Assembly: GCA_040221055.1 (NCBI GenBank)
Contig: JAVJVN010000019.1
Coordinates: forward strand, 62,001-126,000
Source: Rhodothermales bacterium
GTDB taxonomy: Bacteria > Bacteroidota > Rhodothermia > Rhodothermales > UBA10348
Length of the DNA stretch: 64,000 nt
Direction: 5' to 3'
The notes under the pieces were generated by a model. It ran no database searches. It worked only from the letters and a program-made list of their open reading frames with translations, and had not been told where the DNA came from. Shown here in pieces: positions 25,900 to 33,307 of this stretch (the first letter of the stretch is position 1; every line of letters begins with the position of its first letter). A program made the translations under genes and the position numbers.

Positions 25900-26931
25900 A
25901 TGAAGTTTGTTGATTACGTGACCGTGACCGTCCGGAGCGGAAAGGGCGGCAAGGGTGCCATGTCCCTCCGCCGGGCAAAATACGAACCGAAAGGTGGACC
26001 GGACGGAGGCGACGGAGGCGACGGAGGCTCTGTCATCCTGGAAGGGGACAAGCAACTCTATACCCTGCTCGATCTGCGCTACAACCGGCATCATTTTGCG
26101 CAAAACGGGGGTCCGGGCGGTGGCAATCAGCGATCCGGGAAGAAGGGGGACGATATCCTGCTGCGCGTGCCGCTGGGTACCGTGCTCAAGGACTCGGACA
26201 CGGACGAGTACATTGGCGAGGTTACGGAGCACGGCGAGCGCCTGGTCCTGGCCCGCGGTGGGCGTGGGGGGAAGGGGAATACGTTTTTCAAGTCATCCAC
26301 CAACCAGACGCCCCGGCACTCCCAGCCGGGAGAGCCCGGAGAAGAGCGGAATGTGACTTTTGAGCTCAAGCTGCTGGCCGACGTCGGTCTGGTCGGTTTT
26401 CCCAACGCCGGGAAGAGCACGCTCGTATCCAGTCTTTCGGCTGCTCGACCGAAGGTGGCCGACTACCCCTTCACCACGCTCGAGCCGTCCCTGGGTGTGG
26501 TTTCCGTCGGGGACTTCAAGTCGTTCGTGATGGCCGATATCCCGGGCATCATCGAAGGCGCCCACGAGGGCAAGGGACTGGGTATCCAGTTCCTGAAGCA
26601 CATTGAGCGCAATGCGGTGCTGTTGTTCGTGATTCCCGTCACCTCGGACGACGTGGCCGCGGAGTACGACACGCTCCTGCACGAACTGGAAATGTTCAGT
26701 CCGGACATGCTCCGTAAACCCCGTATGATTGCGCTCAGCAAGATGGACCTGGTGCCCGTCGACGACGTGGAGACCAAGGTCGAAGAGGCCCGGGCGGGAT
26801 TGCCGCCGCCGGTCGAGTTGTTTCCCATCAGCGCCGTCTCCCGCACGGGCCTTGACGATCTGAAGCGCGCGCTCTGGCGGTACATCGAGGAGGACCGGGA
26901 GGAAGACCTGGTGGATGACGTGACCGGATGA
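25900..26931 (+). CDS. obgE: Obg GTPase
   Basis: An essential ribosome-associated GTPase linked to 50S assembly and stress control. The glycine-rich Obg fold fills residues 1-158 (VTVRSGKGGKGAMSLRRAKY, GGDGGDGGS, FAQNGGPGG, RGGRGGKGN). The G domain follows with G1 VGFPNAGKST, the switch I/II regions (YPFTTLEPSLGVV; DIPGIIEGAHEGKGLG), G4 SKMD and G5 ISAVS. At 343 residues it lacks the variable C-terminal OCT domain, which many homologues also lack. The stop overlaps the dprA start by four bases (ATGA). Confidence 0.97.
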   Translation: MKFVDYVTVTVRSGKGGKGAMSLRRAKYEPKGGPDGGDGGDGGSVILEGDKQLYTLLDLRYNRHHFAQNGGPGGGNQRSGKKGDDILLRVPLGTVLKDSDTDEYIGEVTEHGERLVLARGGRGGKGNTFFKSSTNQTPRHSQPGEPGEERNVTFELKLLADVGLVGFPNAGKSTLVSSLSAARPKVADYPFTTLEPSLGVVSVGDFKSFVMADIPGIIEGAHEGKGLGIQFLKHIERNAVLLFVIPVTSDDVAAEYDTLLHELEMFSPDMLRKPRMIALSKMDLVPVDDVETKVEEARAGLPPPVELFPISAVSRTGLDDLKRALWRYIEEDREEDLVDDVTG

Positions 26932-28121
26932 ACCTTTCCCGCGGTGAATATGAAGCGCGCGTACGCCTCATGATGGCGGAGGGGGTGGGGCCGGTCCGGC
27001 TCCGCGCCCTCGTGCCTCCCGGCATTACGGCCCAGGAATTCCTGGACGGTGGCCCGCACCTGTGGAGCCGGACCGGCCCGCTTTCCCCGTGGATGCGGCA
27101 GGCCCTGGAGGACGTTCGCGGCCGTCCGGTCACCGTGCGGCCTCCGGACGGGTGGTCGCTGTGGTGGATGAACGACCCCTGGTATCCGACCCTGTTGGGG
27201 CAGATTGCCGGTCCGCCGATCATCTGGGTAACCGGTCGCACCGAGCTGTTGGCACGGCCCTGTATTGCGGTCGTGGGCACGCGTCGCTGCACCGACTACG
27301 GCCGTCGGATGGCTTACAAGTTGGGCGAGGCCCTGGCCGAAGCGGGCGCCTGTGTGGTGAGCGGGCTGGCCTATGGGATCGATGCGAAGGCGCATCGCGG
27401 AGCGCTCAATGCAGGCGGCGCAACGGCGGCCGTATTGGGATGTGGCCCGGGACAGTCCTATCCGGCGGGCAACCGGGATCTGCAGGCCAGGATTGCCGGG
27501 GATGGGGTGCTGATCAGCGAGTTCATGCCGGGCTCGGAGCCGGTACGGGGGCATTTTCCGCGCCGGAACCGGATTATCAGTGGCCTGTCGGCGGCCACGG
27601 TGGTCGTGGAAGCCTATGACCGGGGCGGCGCATTGATAACGGCCGATCTGGCCATGGAGCAGAACCGGGACGTCTATGCCGTGCCCGGGAGTGCGGAGCA
27701 TTTGGCATCGCGCGGCAGCAATCGGCTGCTGGCCGACGGAGCGGGCCTCGTGGTGAGTGAGCAGGACCTGGTTGAGCGGCTGAGGGCCAGCGGGTATTTG
27801 CCCCCGCCCGCGTCCTTGTCGGAGTCCAGCCAACCGGTGGAAGGGCACAACCCGGGAAGACTACGCGCTCCCCAAGCCGCACGCGGAGCCAGACCAGCTG
27901 CGGAACAGGCCATTCTCGCCGCTTTGGAGCACGGGGAGCAGTCCGTGGACGAGCTTGCCATGAATGCGCGTATCTTGCTGAACAATCTCTGGCTGCCCTT
28001 GGCCCGCCTCGAGAACGAAGGAGCCATCTGTCAGGGTACGAGCGGGCGCTTTGCGCTGTCCGTGGAAAAACCACAAAACGGACGCAAGCCGACCGCCCCC
28101 ACCAGACGATCGGCTTGCTGA
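26928..28121 (+). CDS. dprA: DNA-processing protein DprA
   Basis: Binds incoming single-stranded DNA and loads RecA during natural transformation. The 397 residues show a N-terminal helical region (about 1-85), the Rossmann-like core (IAVVGTRRCTDYGRRMA, VVSGLAYGIDAKAHRGAL, LGCGPGQSYPAGNRDL, SEFMPGSEPVRGHFPRRNRIISGLS, VVEAYDRGGALITADLA), and a C-terminal winged-helix segment (about 325-385, QAILAALEHGEQSVDELAMN). Complete and typical. A 9-bp inverted repeat (28084-28092 with 28110-28118) sits in its last codons without a T-run and may be a weak terminator. With the TfoX-C gene at 51.6 kb it hints at competence. Confidence 0.96.
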   Translation: MNLSRGEYEARVRLMMAEGVGPVRLRALVPPGITAQEFLDGGPHLWSRTGPLSPWMRQALEDVRGRPVTVRPPDGWSLWWMNDPWYPTLLGQIAGPPIIWVTGRTELLARPCIAVVGTRRCTDYGRRMAYKLGEALAEAGACVVSGLAYGIDAKAHRGALNAGGATAAVLGCGPGQSYPAGNRDLQARIAGDGVLISEFMPGSEPVRGHFPRRNRIISGLSAATVVVEAYDRGGALITADLAMEQNRDVYAVPGSAEHLASRGSNRLLADGAGLVVSEQDLVERLRASGYLPPPASLSESSQPVEGHNPGRLRAPQAARGARPAAEQAILAALEHGEQSVDELAMNARILLNNLWLPLARLENEGAICQGTSGRFALSVEKPQNGRKPTAPTRRSAC

Positions 28122-28201
28122 CATTCAGAGGAGGCGTGTTCGAGATCCCCGTCTGACTCTTTTTCTTGACGGCAATTCCCCGACATAAGTTGCACCCACC
28201 C

Positions 28202-29302
28202 ATGGAAGAAACACTCGTCACATTCGATGTACCCCCGGGATACCGGGAGGGAGAGCGCCTGGACGTCTATTTGACGGGGTTCATCCAGAATGCGACCCGG
28301 ACCAAAGTCCAGAAGGGCATCAAGGACGGCCGCGTGGAGGTGAACGGCAAGATCCACGATAAACCCTCGTATGTGGTACAGGCGGGCGATCGCATTGCGT
28401 GTCGTCTGCCGCGGCCGCCGGCGCTGGAAATCGTACCGGAGGATCTCGGTCTGGACATCGTGTACGAGGATGACGATCTCATCATTGTCGACAAACCGGC
28501 CGGAATGGTCGTCCATCCGGCCTATGGGCACCGTTCAGGGACGTTGCTTCACGGCCTCCTGCATCACCTGGGTGCCGGGCCGTTCCGGATGGAAGACGAC
28601 GCGGACGCAGACGCGGACGACGATGCCGATCCCGAAACCGACCCCGGACTGTCAACGGTGAACGCCGCACCCCGGTTCGAAGGGGACGTCGCGCTCCGTC
28701 CGGGCATCGTGCATCGACTGGACAAGGACACCAGCGGATTGCTGGTCATTGCCAAGAACGACATCGCCCATGCGCGGCTGGCGGCGCAATTCGCCGACCA
28801 CACCATCAATCGCCACTACATTGCCCTGGTGTGGGGCATCCCCGCCGAGGAGTCGGGCACCATCCGGAGCTGGTTGGGTCGCGACCGGCGGGATCGTCGC
28901 CGGGTAAGTGTGACCCCGGAGGGCACGGGGAAGCACGCCGTGACACACTGGAAACGACTGGAGTCCTTTGCGGACACGAGTCTGCTCGAATTCCGCCTGG
29001 AAACCGGTCGGACGCATCAGATCCGGGTCCATTCCAGCCACATGGGACATGCCATATTCGGCGACACGACCTACGACGGCGACCGCATCCGGTACGGTCG
29101 GAAGGACGGGTCCCGAAAGGGGTTCTACCGGAATCTGTTCAAACGCCTGCCCCGACAGGCCCTGCACGCCGCATCCCTGGGTTTCGTGCATCCCACAACC
29201 GGCCGTGAGGTATATTTCGAATCGCCCCTGCCGGACGACATGACCGACGTCGTGCAGCGAGTTCGTGCGAACTTGACGAACGTATTCGGCGGCGAAGGGT
29301 AG
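28202..29302 (+). CDS. rluD: Large-subunit pseudouridine synthase RluD type, with acidic insert
   Basis: Isomerises uridines of 23S rRNA helix 69 (by family). An N-terminal S4 RNA-binding domain (about 15-70, ERLDVYLTGFIQNATRTKVQKGIKDG) is followed by the RluA-type catalytic domain with IVDKPAGMVVHPAYGH and Asp174 in HRLDKDTSGLLV, then LETGRTHQIRVH. Residues 131-148 form an unusual insert made almost only of Asp, Ala and Glu (DDADADADDDADPETD) encoded by imperfect GAC-GCG/GCA repeats. Start ATG 28202; an in-frame TTG 12 codons upstream is possible. The next gene begins 24 bases later. Confidence 0.94.
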   Translation: MEETLVTFDVPPGYREGERLDVYLTGFIQNATRTKVQKGIKDGRVEVNGKIHDKPSYVVQAGDRIACRLPRPPALEIVPEDLGLDIVYEDDDLIIVDKPAGMVVHPAYGHRSGTLLHGLLHHLGAGPFRMEDDADADADDDADPETDPGLSTVNAAPRFEGDVALRPGIVHRLDKDTSGLLVIAKNDIAHARLAAQFADHTINRHYIALVWGIPAEESGTIRSWLGRDRRDRRRVSVTPEGTGKHAVTHWKRLESFADTSLLEFRLETGRTHQIRVHSSHMGHAIFGDTTYDGDRIRYGRKDGSRKGFYRNLFKRLPRQALHAASLGFVHPTTGREVYFESPLPDDMTDVVQRVRANLTNVFGGEG

Positions 29303-29326
29303 ACGCCGTCCAATCCATCGAAATCC

Positions 29327-29797
29327 ATGCATATCTCCCAATACCTAACGCCCGGGTCGGTTGCGGTCGGTCTGGACGCCGCCGACAAGGAATCGTTCAT
29401 CAACGCCGTGGTCAACCTTCTTGAAGGCCGGCCTGAAGTCAGGGACCTGGATGAGGTACGCCGCAGTGTCCTTGAGCGGGAGTGGCTCATGTCGACCGGC
29501 GTGGGCAAGGGTCTGGCGCTTCCACACGCCAAGACGAATGCCGTGAGCGGTACCGTGGCGGCTCTCGTGGTCACGCGTTCGCCCGTGCCGTGGGACGCCA
29601 TTGACGGGGAGCCCGTCCGCCTGGTCTTCCTGCTGGTCGGCGTTCCCGATGCCAAGTCCGAACATGTCAAGGTCTTGAGCCGGATATCGCGGATCATGAA
29701 CCGGGATGCCGTGCGAAAACAATTGGCTGAGGCGGCCTCCCCGGACGAACTGCTCGAGACGCTCAGGAACGCTGAGGAGAGTCTGCTCGATGAGTAA
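29327..29797 (+). CDS. ptsN: PTS EIIA-type (nitrogen/fructose) phosphoacceptor protein
   Basis: A 156-residue PTS EIIA-2 domain protein. The phosphorylatable His67 lies in the canonical TGVGKGLALPHAKTNAVSG. No EIIB, EIIC or fused domains are present and no sugar permease lies near, so a regulatory EIIA (PtsN-like) role is more likely than sugar transport. The C-terminal LLVGVPDAKSEHVKVLSRISRIM is also family-typical. It overlaps hisS by eight bases. The phosphodonor (EI/HPr) genes are not in the window, so the symbol is tentative. Confidence 0.85.
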   Translation: MHISQYLTPGSVAVGLDAADKESFINAVVNLLEGRPEVRDLDEVRRSVLEREWLMSTGVGKGLALPHAKTNAVSGTVAALVVTRSPVPWDAIDGEPVRLVFLLVGVPDAKSEHVKVLSRISRIMNRDAVRKQLAEAASPDELLETLRNAEESLLDE

Positions 29798-31082
29798 TCC
29801 CTTCCGGAATATTCCCGGTACGTTCGACATCCTGCCGAATGCCCAGACCAGCAGTGATGACCAGATTGCCGGTTCGCGGGCCTGGCAGCATGTGGAGGAG
29901 GTCATCCGCCGCGTCATGCACCGGTATGGCGCCCAGGAAATCCGCACGCCCGTCCTGGAACCCACTGAACTCATTGCGCGCGGAGTCGGGCAGCTGACCG
30001 ACATCGTTTCGAAAGAGATGTTCGCCTTCGAGCGCGGCGACACGAATTATGTGTTGCGGCCGGAAGTCACGGCGCCCGTCATGCGGGCCTGGTTGCAGCA
30101 CAATCTGGGACAGCTGGGCGGGGTGCAGCGGCTGTTCTATATCGGGCCCTGTTTCCGGGCCGAGCGACCGCAGAAGGGCCGGTACCGCCAATTCCATCAG
30201 TTCGGCGTCGAATACATTGGTTCGGAAGACCCGAGGGCCGATGCGGAGACCATCCTCATGGCCATTGATATCTACCGGGAGCTGGGGTTGGATGAATTCA
30301 CGGTGCGTCTGAATTCGCTGGGCGATGCCGAATCGCGCCCACGCTACAAGGAGGCCCTCGTTGCGTTCCTGACGCCTCACGCGGAAGCGTTGAGCGAAAC
30401 CAGCCGTCAGCGACTGGAAGGGAATCCACTCCGCATTCTGGACACCAAGAATCCTGACGAGCGGGCCCTGCTTGCGGATGCTCCCCGGCTGTCGGATTTC
30501 CTGGATGATGCGAGCCGCGCGCACCACGCGGCCGTGAAGGCCTGTCTGGATGCGGCCGGCGTGGCCTACGTGGAGGATCCGTTCCTGGTGCGCGGTCTCG
30601 ACTACTATACGCGTACGGCGTTCGAGATCGAGAGTCCGGTGCTGGGCGCCCAGGGCACCTTGGCCGGTGGTGGTCGATACGATCTACTGGCCACCGACGT
30701 GGGTTCCAAGCAACCGGTTCCGGCTGTCGGTTTTGCGGCCGGTATGGAGCGCCTGTTCCTGGCCCTGGGTCGGGCGGGTGTGGAATTGCCGGCATATGAA
30801 CCACCGGACGTGTTCGTGGTAGCGCTCGGGGATGCCGCCGCTGAGTGGGCGTTCGGAGCCGCCAACGCGTTGCGGCAGAATGGCATACGGGTCATGTACG
30901 ACCTCCGGGGTCGTTCGATGAAGGCCCAGATGCGGGAGGCGAACCGGCAGGCCGCACCGCGCGTGCTGATTGTGGGTGACGAGGAACTGGCCGCCGGTCA
31001 GGTCATTGTGAAAAACATGGAATCCGGCGAACAGGTAACGGCTGACTGGCTGACCGTGTTGAACGAATCCGATGGGCACTGA
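29790..31082 (+). CDS. hisS: Histidine--tRNA ligase
   Basis: A class II aminoacyl-tRNA synthetase that charges tRNA-His. The 430 residues show motif 1 (PVLEPTELIARGVG), motif 2 (FRAERPQKGRYRQFHQFGVEYIG), the histidine-binding loop VRGLDYYTRTAFEIES, motif 3 (GGGRYDLL ... VGFAAGMERLFLAL) and the C-terminal anticodon-binding domain (from about residue 335, FVVALGDAAAEWAFGAAN). Start ATG 29790 gives FRNIPGTFDILP, the expected N-terminus; it overlaps ptsN by 8 bases. lgt begins three bases after its stop. Confidence 0.97.
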   Translation: MSNPFRNIPGTFDILPNAQTSSDDQIAGSRAWQHVEEVIRRVMHRYGAQEIRTPVLEPTELIARGVGQLTDIVSKEMFAFERGDTNYVLRPEVTAPVMRAWLQHNLGQLGGVQRLFYIGPCFRAERPQKGRYRQFHQFGVEYIGSEDPRADAETILMAIDIYRELGLDEFTVRLNSLGDAESRPRYKEALVAFLTPHAEALSETSRQRLEGNPLRILDTKNPDERALLADAPRLSDFLDDASRAHHAAVKACLDAAGVAYVEDPFLVRGLDYYTRTAFEIESPVLGAQGTLAGGGRYDLLATDVGSKQPVPAVGFAAGMERLFLALGRAGVELPAYEPPDVFVVALGDAAAEWAFGAANALRQNGIRVMYDLRGRSMKAQMREANRQAAPRVLIVGDEELAAGQVIVKNMESGEQVTADWLTVLNESDGH

Positions 31083-31085
31083 TCC

Positions 31086-32027
31086 ATGTATCCCCGACTG
31101 AGCGACATTTTCCAGGACCTGTTCGGGTTTTCCCTCCCCATCCCGATCTATTCGTTCGGATTCATGGTGGCCGTGGCCGTCATGATGGCAGCCTGGTTGC
31201 TGCAGAAGGAACTGGATCGCAAGTTCCGGGCAGGCATCATGGGCAGCGTGCGCGTCCCGGACCCCGAGGCGTCCGCAAAAGGGAAAGCCGGACGCGGGTC
31301 CCGGATGGTGGATGCGAGTCCGTCCGTACTGGTCGGCAGCATCACCATGCTGGCCGTGTTCAGTGGATTCGCCGGGGCCAAGCTGTTCCACATCCTGGAA
31401 AACCTGGACCAATTCGCCCGGGCTCCGCTCGACATGATTTTTTCGACGGGGGGATTCACGTTCTATGGTGGATTCGTCGTGGCCATGCTGGTCGTGTCCC
31501 GGTACCTGAAGGGCAAAGGTGTGAGCGTGGGAGCCGTTTCCGATGCGGTAGCACCCGGACTCATGTTGGCTTATGGTATTGGTCGCATTGGTTGCCATCT
31601 GGCAGGCGACGGGGACTGGGGGATAGCCGCCAACCTGGCCGCCAAACCGGATTGGCTCCCGATGTGGCTCTGGGCGGAGACCTACCCGAACAACATCCTG
31701 GGCATTGACCTGTCTGCCGCCCCGGTCTATCCCACACCCATCTATGAGTTCGTCGCCGCTCTGGCGCTTTTCGGTGTCCTGTGGTCGCTTCGCCGCCATG
31801 CCCACCGTGCAGGCTGGTTGTTCTGGATGTACGTGGTCTTTGCGGGCGTGGAGCGGTTCTTCATCGAGAAAATCCGCGTGAACAACGAGTTCGACCTCCT
31901 GGGATTCGCCGTTACACAGGCCGAAATCATTTCCGTCCTGCTCGTGGTCGCCGGATTGGTCGGTATGTGGGTTTTTCGAACGCCAGGGGCCGCTGCCGTC
32001 GATGCAACATCGCGTGCTGAAACATGA
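31086..32027 (+). CDS. lgt: Prolipoprotein diacylglyceryl transferase (Lgt), divergent
   Basis: Adds a diacylglyceryl group to the lipobox Cys of prolipoproteins in the inner membrane. The 313 residues have about seven membrane segments; FSTGGFTFYGGFV corresponds to the conserved SGGLSFHGG region and LAYGIGRIGCHLAGDGDWG to the Lgt signature GRIGNFINGE. The signature is altered: Cys-His-Leu-Ala replaces Asn-Phe-Ile-Asn. The second half has PTPIYEFVAA and WMYVVFAGVERFFIEKIR with the conserved Arg. A basic loop (about residues 49-75) is longer than usual. The gene overlaps rlmB by four bases. I recall similar Cys-His variants in Bacteroidota, so it may still be the housekeeping enzyme. Confidence 0.88.
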   Translation: MYPRLSDIFQDLFGFSLPIPIYSFGFMVAVAVMMAAWLLQKELDRKFRAGIMGSVRVPDPEASAKGKAGRGSRMVDASPSVLVGSITMLAVFSGFAGAKLFHILENLDQFARAPLDMIFSTGGFTFYGGFVVAMLVVSRYLKGKGVSVGAVSDAVAPGLMLAYGIGRIGCHLAGDGDWGIAANLAAKPDWLPMWLWAETYPNNILGIDLSAAPVYPTPIYEFVAALALFGVLWSLRRHAHRAGWLFWMYVVFAGVERFFIEKIRVNNEFDLLGFAVTQAEIISVLLVVAGLVGMWVFRTPGAAAVDATSRAET

Positions 32028-32782
32028 GCGAGGAACGAAGCCGACACGTTGCGGGTCGGAATCCCGTCAGGGAATTGCTGGAGCAGGATGCCGACCGGAT
32101 CGAGAAAGTGCTTTACCTGGCGTCCGGTGGGGGATCCCTGGGCGAAATCCGGCGCATGGCCGATGCCGCCGGCATTCCGGTACAGGCGGTCCCGCAAGGC
32201 AAGTTGAACAGCCTGGTGCCCGGCGTGAACCATCAGGGGATCGTGGCGGTCGTGTCACCCATCCGCTATATGGACGTCGACGAAATGCTGTCGTCGGTGG
32301 CCGCCACGCTCAACGAGGTACAGGAGCGCAAGCCCATCATTCTCATCCTGGATCACATCCAGGACCCGCACAATCTGGGGGCCATCATCCGCTCGGCGGT
32401 GGCGGCCGGTGCCGGTGGTGTGGTCATTCCGGAGAGGGGCGCGGCACCCGTGACCGCTGCTGCCGTCAAAACCAGTGCGGGGACGGTCTCGCAGATTCCC
32501 ATTGCCCGCGTCGGCAACATCAAGATGGTCATCCAGGCCATGAAGGAGCGGGGGTACTGGATTGCCGGTGCGGAAGGATCGGGACCTACGACCCTGTGGG
32601 ACATGGACTGGGATCGCGCCATCGGCCTCGTCATCGGCTCGGAGGAGAAAGGCATGTCGCGGACCGTAAGGGAGTTGTGCGACTACGAAGTCAGCATTCC
32701 CATGCGCGGGCCGGCGGAGTCCCTGAACGCATCGGTCGCCGCGGCCGTGTTGCTGTTCCAAGCCATCCGCTGCCGCGTCTAA
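32024..32782 (+). CDS. rlmB: 23S rRNA (guanosine-2251-2'-O)-methyltransferase / TrmH family
   Basis: A SPOUT-class RNA 2'-O-methyltransferase using SAM. The 252 residues begin with a small L30e-like substrate-binding domain (about 1-80: HVAGRNPVRELLEQDADRIEKVLYLA, VPQGKLNSLVPGVNHQGIVAVVS) and continue with the knot domain motifs LILDHIQDPHNLGAIIRSAVAAGAGGVVI, LVIGSEEKGMSRTV and IPMRGPAESLNASVAAAVLLF. These match RlmB well. It starts inside the end of lgt (ATGA overlap) and closes the obgE-rlmB gene run; a terminator hairpin lies just after. Confidence 0.94.
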   Translation: MSEERSRHVAGRNPVRELLEQDADRIEKVLYLASGGGSLGEIRRMADAAGIPVQAVPQGKLNSLVPGVNHQGIVAVVSPIRYMDVDEMLSSVAATLNEVQERKPIILILDHIQDPHNLGAIIRSAVAAGAGGVVIPERGAAPVTAAAVKTSAGTVSQIPIARVGNIKMVIQAMKERGYWIAGAEGSGPTTLWDMDWDRAIGLVIGSEEKGMSRTVRELCDYEVSIPMRGPAESLNASVAAAVLLFQAIRCRV

Positions 32783-32822
32783 AAAAAGATCACCCCGGCC
32801 CGGCGAATGCCGGACCGGGGTG
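32782..32822 (-). terminator. Intrinsic terminator between rlmB and the convergent small gene
   Basis: A 14-bp stem with one mismatch (32791-32804 with 32809-32822, GAAT loop). The A-run at 32781-32787 becomes a T-run when read on the minus strand, so it ends the transcript of the small gene at 32876-33148; as a hairpin it may also slow the rlmB transcript. Confidence 0.7.
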
Positions 32823-32875
32823 CCCACCTTTCAAGCGCGCCCGTCACCTATCGGGTCGGGGCAGCACCTGAAATA

Positions 32876-33148
32876 TCACGGCTGATCGGACGTGGATGCC
32901 GCCCCACCCATGCGGTACACGATCTTGCGGATGGTGTCGAACTGGAGATAGGGATACTCTTCACGCAGATGCTCGATGGCATCGTACGCGGAGACATTCT
33001 CGCGCCGCATGGAGCGGAATACCCGCCGGATGCGGTAGTCCCTGACACCCTTCTCGTTCAACAGGTTCTGTTGAGCCAGCACTTCGTATTGATCGGTGCT
33101 GATGATCCCTTTCAGCGGGTTTCCGTTCAGTTGGTCCGTGGCTTGCAT
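32876..33148 (-). CDS. Small helical protein, possible HTH, unknown function
   Basis: A 90-residue charged protein with no membrane segment. The sequence GIISTDQYEVLAQQNLLNEKGVRDYRIRRVFRSMRRENVSAYDAIEHLREEY predicts several helices; VSAYDAIEHLREEYPYLQFDTIRKIVYRM could form a helix-turn-helix. The start at 33148 (MQATDQLNGN) is the most upstream sensible Met; GC-rich non-coding sequence lies beyond. It is monocistronic with its own terminator on the minus strand. I cannot name a family. Confidence 0.6.
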   Translation of the reverse strand: MQATDQLNGNPLKGIISTDQYEVLAQQNLLNEKGVRDYRIRRVFRSMRRENVSAYDAIEHLREEYPYLQFDTIRKIVYRMGGAASTSDQP

Positions 33149-33307
33149 GATGGTTCGGAGTTTCGGTGCGACTTCACTGCCTCTTCCGGATGGCAATGTG
33201 AGAGTAGGGCATGGCTCCGGGCCTGCAAAGTGAAATGGCCTGAACGGTTGGACGCGGGGGGCGAGCCGCCTCAACAAGCGTTCAAAGGGCGAAAACGACT
33301 GGAGAGA

